Source of the DNA: Mariannaea sp. PMI_226
Taxonomy: Eukaryota > Ascomycota > Sordariomycetes > Hypocreales > Nectriaceae
Assembly (NCBI GenBank): GCA_024336345.1
Contig: JANFOG010000012.1
Location: 806,001-870,000, forward strand
Reading direction: 5' to 3'
DNA: 64,000 bases
Shown here: positions 58,208 to 64,000 of the stretch, in pieces
How positions within the stretch are numbered: the stretch's first letter is position 1
How the letters are laid out: the number at the start of each line of letters is the position of its first letter
Program-made: the position numbers and the translations under genes
Notes under the pieces: generated by a model
The model's input: the letters and a program-made list of their open reading frames with translations, nothing else
Databases searched by the model: none
Told to the model about the DNA's origin: nothing

Positions 58208-61200
58208 ATGAGCAACCTCAAACGAAAGGATGCCCCCGGGGGTAATCCTCCTTCAAAATCGGCCAAGAACACAAAAGAGGCAAGACCTTCCAAAAAGGAC
58301 GCTTCGGCCCAGGATTCCAAGTCAACCAAGTCTCCCAACCCGAAGCCAAAGAAGCCCGTCGATGCTGCTGAAAAGGGTCCTGTTGTCTCCCTCCTGAAGG
58401 ATGAGGAACCAATGTTCCCCAGAGGCGGCGGCAGTGTCCTCACTCCCCTGGAACAGAAGCAAATTCAGTTGGAAGCAAAGGCCGACGCTTTGCGCGACGA
58501 GGAATTTCAGTCTTCTGGCAAGGCGCTTAAGAAGAAGAAGCGGAAGACTGCTGCCCTGAAGGGTGACAAGAAAGATGATAAGACAGGCGCCATGGACGAA
58601 GATCATGTCAAGGTTGAGAGTCTCAGCTTCAAGGTAAGATTTGGTAACCACGAACTAGGTTTGAATGCTACTCACACTATGTGTAGAAACTCGTCAAGGG
58701 ATCTCTTGTCCTCGGCCAGGTTTCCAAAATCAACAAGCTTGATATTGAAGTCGCACTCCCCAACAACCTCGTTGGCCACGTCTCGATTGTGGCTATATCC
58801 GAGCAGCTAACGGAGCGATTAAAAAATGATGCCGCCGAGAAGGAGGACGAGAACGACGACGACGACGAAGAATCATCCTCAGAAGATGATGTCGACCTCG
58901 AATCTATTTTCGCAATTGGTCAATATGTCCGAGTCTATGTCATTTCCACTATGGAAGAGGGTGCTACAACGAAGAAACAACGCCGAATCGAGCTTTCCCT
59001 CCGACCCGCCGAGGCCAACACTGGATTGGAGAAGGATGATGTTGTTGTCAACAGCACTGTCATGGCAGCAGTAGTCAGCGTCGAAGATCGAGGTTTCGTC
59101 ATGGATTTGGGTATTTCGGGATTGAATGCTTTCTTGGCTAGGACCGAGCTTGATTCCACAGTTGATGAGGAGAGATTGCAACCTGGTTCAGTCTTCCTCT
59201 CCCAAGTCATCAACAAGGGTGCCAATGGCAAGATTGCTCAGTTGTCCCTAAAGCAGGATAAGCTTGGAAACCCCAAGGCTGTTCCTGCTGATGCCACGAC
59301 GATCAGCTCTTACCTCCCTGGTACAATGGCTGATGTGTTGGTGTCCAACACTGACCGTCGTGGATTTGCCGGAAAGGTAATGGGCCATCTTGATGTCACC
59401 GCCGATCTTGTTCACTCTGGCGTTGGGCCTGCGGGAGTCAGCCTTGAATCCACATATAAGATTGGCTCAAGAGTTAAGGCAAGGATCATTTGCAACTTTC
59501 CCATGGCCAAGGAGCCCAAGTTTGGAATTTCTCTGTTGCCTCATATCACCTCGCTTCAGCGAAAACGCCCAACTAAGAGCACAGACGCGAAAAAGCTTCC
59601 AACTGAGGTACTTCCAATCTCATCACTTGTCGAGAAGTGTACTGTCCGTCACGTCGAAGGCGAGATTGGCCTGTTTGTCGATATTGGTATCCCCGGCTTG
59701 AGTGGTTTCGTTCATATTTCCCGAGTGAAGGATGGCAAAGTCGAATCCCTGTATGAAACGAGTGGACCTTACAAAGTTGGGTCCGAACACAAGGGACGTG
59801 TCGTTGGATACAACGAGGTGGACGGCGTCTTCCAAATTTCCTTTGAGAAGTCAGTTCTGGACCGACAGTACCTACGACTTGAAGATGTACCTGTCGGTGC
59901 TATCGTGACTTGCGACATTCAGAAGGTCTTGATTGGTGAGAAGGGTGTCAGTGGATTGATCCTCAAGGTCAATGACGGTATTACTGGCCTTGTTCCTGAT
60001 CTTCACCTCTCCGACGTTCAGCTGAAAAATCCCGAGAAGAAGTTCCGTGAAGGCATGAAGGTCAAAGCTCGAGTTCTCTCAGTTGATTTGCACAAGAGGA
60101 GAATGCTTCTCACCCTCAAGAAAACGCTGGTCAACTCGGAAGCTTCTGTTATCAAGTCGCATGAAGATGTCAGTGTTGGTATGCAAGTTCCTGGTACCAT
60201 TGTGAAGATCCAGGCTGCTGGTGCTCTCATCCAGTTCTTTGGCCAGCTGAAGGGCTACCTTCCGGTTTCTGAAATGAGTGAAGCCTATATCCGAGACCCC
60301 AGTGAGCACTTCCGAATCGGACAGGTTGTCAGCGTTCATGTTTTGGATGTCGACCCGGAGAAGAGGAGATTGGTTGTCTCCTGCAAGGACCCCTCAGCTT
60401 TCGGACTGGACAAGCAGAATGCTCTTAAGGCCCTGAAGCTTGGGGATATCGTTTCCGCCAAAGTAACACAAAAGACAGAAGACCAAGTCTTTGTCGAGCT
60501 TGAGAGCGGATTGAAGGCCATCCTGCCCGTCGGACATCTTACCGACAAATCCGTCTCCAAGAACCAGTTTGATCTGAAGAAGATCAATGTCGGCCAGACT
60601 CTTTCTAACCTGATGGTGATTGACAAGAATGAAAAGCGTCGGGCCATCATCCTGACCAAGAAGCCAAGCTTAGTCGCTGCCTCCAAGGACGGGACCTTGC
60701 TCACCTCCTTCGAGGACGCCAAGAAAGGCAATATCGTTGCTGGATTTGTACGAAACATCACAGCCACCGCCGTCTTCGTTCAGTTCGCTGGAAGTCTCAA
60801 CGCTTTGCTTCCCAAGGGCCGCCTCTCAGCCGAAGTGCAAGCACAACCCGACTTTGGAATGCACAAGTATCAGTCAATTGAGGTCAAGATTGTCTCTGTT
60901 ATCCCTGATCTCCAACGAATCATGGTTTCTCCCCCTGAGTTCAAGGAAAAGTCGGATTTGAAGACCGAGAAGGCTGCGGAGAATAAGCCTACGGACGATC
61001 TCTCATTCGGAGCCATTGCGGAGGCTAAAATTACATCAATTAAGGACACTCAACTCAACGTACAGCTCATTGATACACAAACCCAAGGACGAATCGATGT
61101 CTCGCAAGTGTTCGACTCCTGGGACGACATCGCCGACCCCAAGGATCCTCTGGACCCATTTCACAAGAAGCAGGTTCTTAAGGTCCGCATCATGGGAGTT

Positions 61201-63706
61201 CACGACGCCAAAGATCACCGATTCCTCCCTTTCTCGCATCGTTCAGTTCACTCTGTCTTGGAATTGACTGCCAAGCCAAGCGACTTCAAGGCTGAGCCCC
61301 TCGAGCCTTTGACCCTGGACAAGATCAAGGTCGGCGAGAGCTACGTTGCTTACGTCAACAACTCTACTTCTCAGTTCCTTTGGGTCAACCTCTCCCCTTC
61401 AGTTCGTGGCCGTATTGCGGCCATGGATGCTTCCGATGACCTGTCTCAACTTAACGACCTGGTGGCCAACTTCCCCATCGGCTCAGCCTTGAAGGTTAGG
61501 GTCACTGCCGTGGATGCCGCAAACAACCGTCTTGATTTGTCCGCCCGCTCTTCCAGTGCATCGGACATTAGCTGGAGTGCTCTGAAGCAGAACATGGTCC
61601 TTCCTGGACGAATTACGAAGACCAACGAGCGTCAGATCCTTGTTAAACTCAGCGAGCTTGTCTCTGGTCCTGTTCATCTGCCCGACATTGCAGATGATTA
61701 CGACGAGGTTAACATGCTGAAGTACAAGAAGGGCGAGATTGTTCGCGTCTCAATCATGGAGCTTGACCAAGCTAACAAGAGGATCCGACTATCTACCCGT
61801 CCCTCTCGAATTATGAGCTCTACGCTCCCTGTTAAGGATAAGGAGATTGCAAGCGTGTCCCAGTTGAGTGTAGGCGATATTGTTCGAGGCTTTGTGAAGA
61901 ATGTTGCAGATAAGGGTCTCTTCGTCCTGCTTGGTGGCAAGGTTTCTGCACTTGTGAAGATTTCCAATCTGTCTGACAGGTTCTTGAAGGAGTGGAAGGA
62001 TCATTTCCAGATTGATCAATTGGTCAAGGGCCGAGTGATATCCGTCGACACTAACACCAACCAAGTCGAGCTGAGCTTGAAGTCTTCTGTTGTTGAGAAG
62101 GATTACACTCCCCCAATCACTTTCAACGATATCAAAGAGGGTCAGATTGTCACTGGCAAGGTCCGAAAGGTCGAAGAATTCGGTGCGTTCATCCTGGTCG
62201 ACAACTCTGCCAACGTCAGCGGTCTTTGCCATCGCTCTCAGATGGCCGAGAAGCCTGTTCAGGATGCTACCAAGCTGTACAAGGAAGGCGATGCTGTCAA
62301 GGCCAGAGTGCTTGAGATCGATACTCAGAAGCGACGAGTTACTTTTGGTCTCAAGCCCTCGCTGTTCGAGGATGAAGACACTGATATGGACTCTGATGAC
62401 GAGGACCAAGGCGCTGCCCTCGAGGATAGCGATGATGAAGAAGAAGATGTCGAGATGGGCGAGGACGGCGTTGAGCTAGATGGCTCTGATGAGGATGAGG
62501 ATGAAGAGGAAGAGGAAGATGATGAAGACGAAGATGAGGAGGATGATGATGATGACAGCGAGGAAGAAGAAGAAACCCGACCTACTAAGAAGACCAAAGG
62601 CCTTGGCGCTGGCAAGAAGTCAGAATGGGCCGCTGATCCATTCGCCAACTCAGAATCTGAGTCGGAAGAGCAGTCCAAGGATGATGGGGATAAAAAGAAG
62701 AAGAAGAAGCGAAGCAAGACAGAGATTGAAGTTGACAAGACAGCCGAGCTCGATGTCAACGGGCCCCAAACCTCCAGTGACTACGAGCGACTGCTGCTGG
62801 GTCAGCCCGATTCTTCTGAGCTCTGGATCGCTTACATGGCCTTCCAGATGCAGGTCAGTGAGCTCTCCAAGGCTCGTGAGGTTGCCGAGCGTGCCATCAA
62901 GTCCATCAACATCCGTGAGGAGGAAGAGAAGCTTAACGTCTGGGTTGCATACCTCAACTTGGAAGTTGCGTACGCCAACAAGCACTCCGTGGAGGAGGTG
63001 TTCAAGCGGGCCTGCCAATACAACGACGAGCAGAAGGTCTATGAGCGACTGGCCAGTATCTACATCCAGTCCGAGAAGCTCAAGGTTGGTTATCTCACAC
63101 CCCAATACTTTAATGATGACTGTAACGGCTAACTAACTACGGAAACAGGCTGCCGATGAGTTGTTCCAGGCTATGGTCAAGAAGTTTGGTGCCAAGTCTC
63201 CCCGCGTTTGGGAGAACTACGCTCACTTCCTGCACGCCACCCGAAACGAGACTGACCGTGCTCGTGCCCTGCTCCCCGAGGCCATCAAGCGACTTGGCAA
63301 GGCTCACCACCGTGACCTCTACAGCCGCTTCGGCGCCCTGGAGTTCCAATCCCCTAATGGTGAGCCCGAGCGAGGCCGTACCGTGTTTGCCGGTCTCCTC
63401 CACGAGTGGCCCGGCAAGGGCGATCTTTGGAGTCAGCTGCTCGACCTCGAGATGGGCCTGTCCGGCTCCGATGCTGATCCCGCCGCTGTGAGGGATGTAT
63501 TTGAGCGCAGAACAAAGGTCGAGGGTCTGAAGCAGTTCCAGGCGGAGAAGTGGTTCAGACGATGGGCCGCCTGGGAGAAGAAGCTGGATCCCAAGGGAGA
63601 GGAAAAGGTCATGGCTAAGGCCAAGGAGTGGGTTGTCTCGTTCAAGGCTCGAAAGGAGGCCAAGGCTGCTGCGAAGGCGGCTGAGGACGCCGAGATGGAG
63701 GAGTAA
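58208..63706 (+). CDS. RRP5: rRNA biogenesis protein Rrp5 (S1 repeats plus HAT repeats)
   Basis: Exons 58208-58633, 58687-63084 and 63149-63706, giving 1,793 residues; both introns are phase 0. The N-terminal 140 residues are Lys-rich with MFPRGGGSVLTPLEQKQI, a conserved Rrp5 block. About a dozen S1 RNA-binding motifs follow from residue 143 to about 1370. They show as repeated units of the type VGxxVxGxV...GxxGxV...LSLK (for example SVGDIVRGFVKNVADKGLFV and EGQIVTGKVRKVEEFGAFI). An acidic tract of Asp and Glu spans about 1375-1440, then a Lys-rich patch. HAT/TPR-type repeats fill about 1505-1790 (ELWIAYMAFQMQ, KLNVWVAYLNLE, RVWENYAHFL). Rrp5 acts in the nucleolus in both 18S and ITS1/5.8S processing; the S1 part serves cleavage at A3 and the HAT part 18S. 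The length matches the family (yeast 1,729). Confidence 0.95.
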
Positions 63707-64000
63707 GTAGCCCCCTACAAGGGAGGTTTGGTGATGCTGGCAGGTTTTCTTTCGCGGATACCATTCAACGGAAAGTAAGAAAAAAGCTGGGAGGGGTATA
63801 CATATTATTTTTTTTTTGGTTTGTAATGAAAATGAAAAAGTTCCTAGAAGAGAATTGTGTGTGTATAGTGAAGTCCAATGTCTTTGTTCCCAACATTGCT
63901 GACCTGACGACATCTTGTTTTTCCAACACAGATGTGTACATCTTTCAACGGTCGCACATGAAGGAGTATAGACAGGTCTATCAATACTCAGCCTCATCAG
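63707..64000. other. 3' flank of RRP5 to the window end
   Basis: Untranslated tail and downstream DNA, including a T9 run near 63809. The minus-strand open frame overlapping RRP5 exon 3 (63137-63997) is a shadow of the coding bias. Confidence 0.6.

Noticed and set aside
62325..62759. Poly-Ser open frame on the minus strand
   Set aside because: It is the complement of the Rrp5 acidic tract.
1..64000. tRNA, 5S rRNA, CRISPR or secondary-metabolite cluster
   Set aside because: I scanned for T-loop/B-box strings, regular spaced repeats and biosynthetic domains and found none beyond the weak tRNA-Gln-like fragment reported above.

Overview
This window is nuclear DNA from a filamentous ascomycete, most likely a Sordariomycete. 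Hypocreales is my best guess at order level, and I cannot name a genus. The evidence is mostly short spliceosomal introns (about 50-140 nt) with GTRNGT-type donors, and a compact set of single-copy eukaryotic genes. These include eIF3l (absent from S. cerevisiae), Dot1, Atg16, Vps16 and EFL1, plus a fungal rhodopsin-domain membrane protein. No bacterial-type operon, CRISPR array, rRNA gene or intact transposon is visible.

Layout, left to right. The left edge holds the N-terminal part of an FMP27/BLTP2-type lipid-transfer protein (minus). A Tim17/22/23-like membrane protein (minus) diverges from eIF4B (plus). Next come a Nudix hydrolase and a GPHR/GPR89-type Golgi pH regulator (both minus), a doubtful small ORF, and a universal-stress-protein gene with an unusually long first intron. 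After about 5.3 kb without a convincing gene, eIF3l (minus) and EFL1 (plus) are transcribed head to head. A second gene-poor stretch of about 5.1 kb follows, including about 1.9 kb with no sizeable open frame. It ends at an isolated seven-transmembrane rhodopsin-domain gene. Dot1 (plus) then converges on ATG16 (minus), which is head to head with VPS16 (plus). About 5.5 kb further on are a FHA-RING ubiquitin ligase of the Dma1 type and the alpha subunit of mitochondrial processing peptidase (both plus). At the right edge a YML020W-like alpha/beta hydrolase (minus) diverges from RRP5 (plus).

Most genes are housekeeping and fall into themes: translation and ribosome assembly (eIF4B, eIF3l, EFL1, RRP5), mitochondria (MPP-alpha, the Tim17-like protein), endomembranes and autophagy (FMP27, GPHR, Atg16, Vps16) and chromatin or cell-cycle control (Dot1, Dma1). 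Two of the four divergent pairs join functionally related genes (eIF3l/EFL1 and ATG16/VPS16).

I did not find a clearly new multi-gene system. The most interesting unexplained signals are a 10-bp-arm inverted repeat plus AP-1-like sites in the eIF3l/EFL1 promoter, a perfect inverted repeat inside the 1.1-kb USP intron, a dispersed GGTACCTA-type palindrome in intergenic DNA, a 6-nt frame-neutral microexon in eIF4B, a two-codon upstream ORF before VPS16, four spaced Trp motifs in the disordered half of the YML020W-like protein, and a 33-base G run. Exon coordinates were read by eye from splice signals and family conservation, without transcript data.
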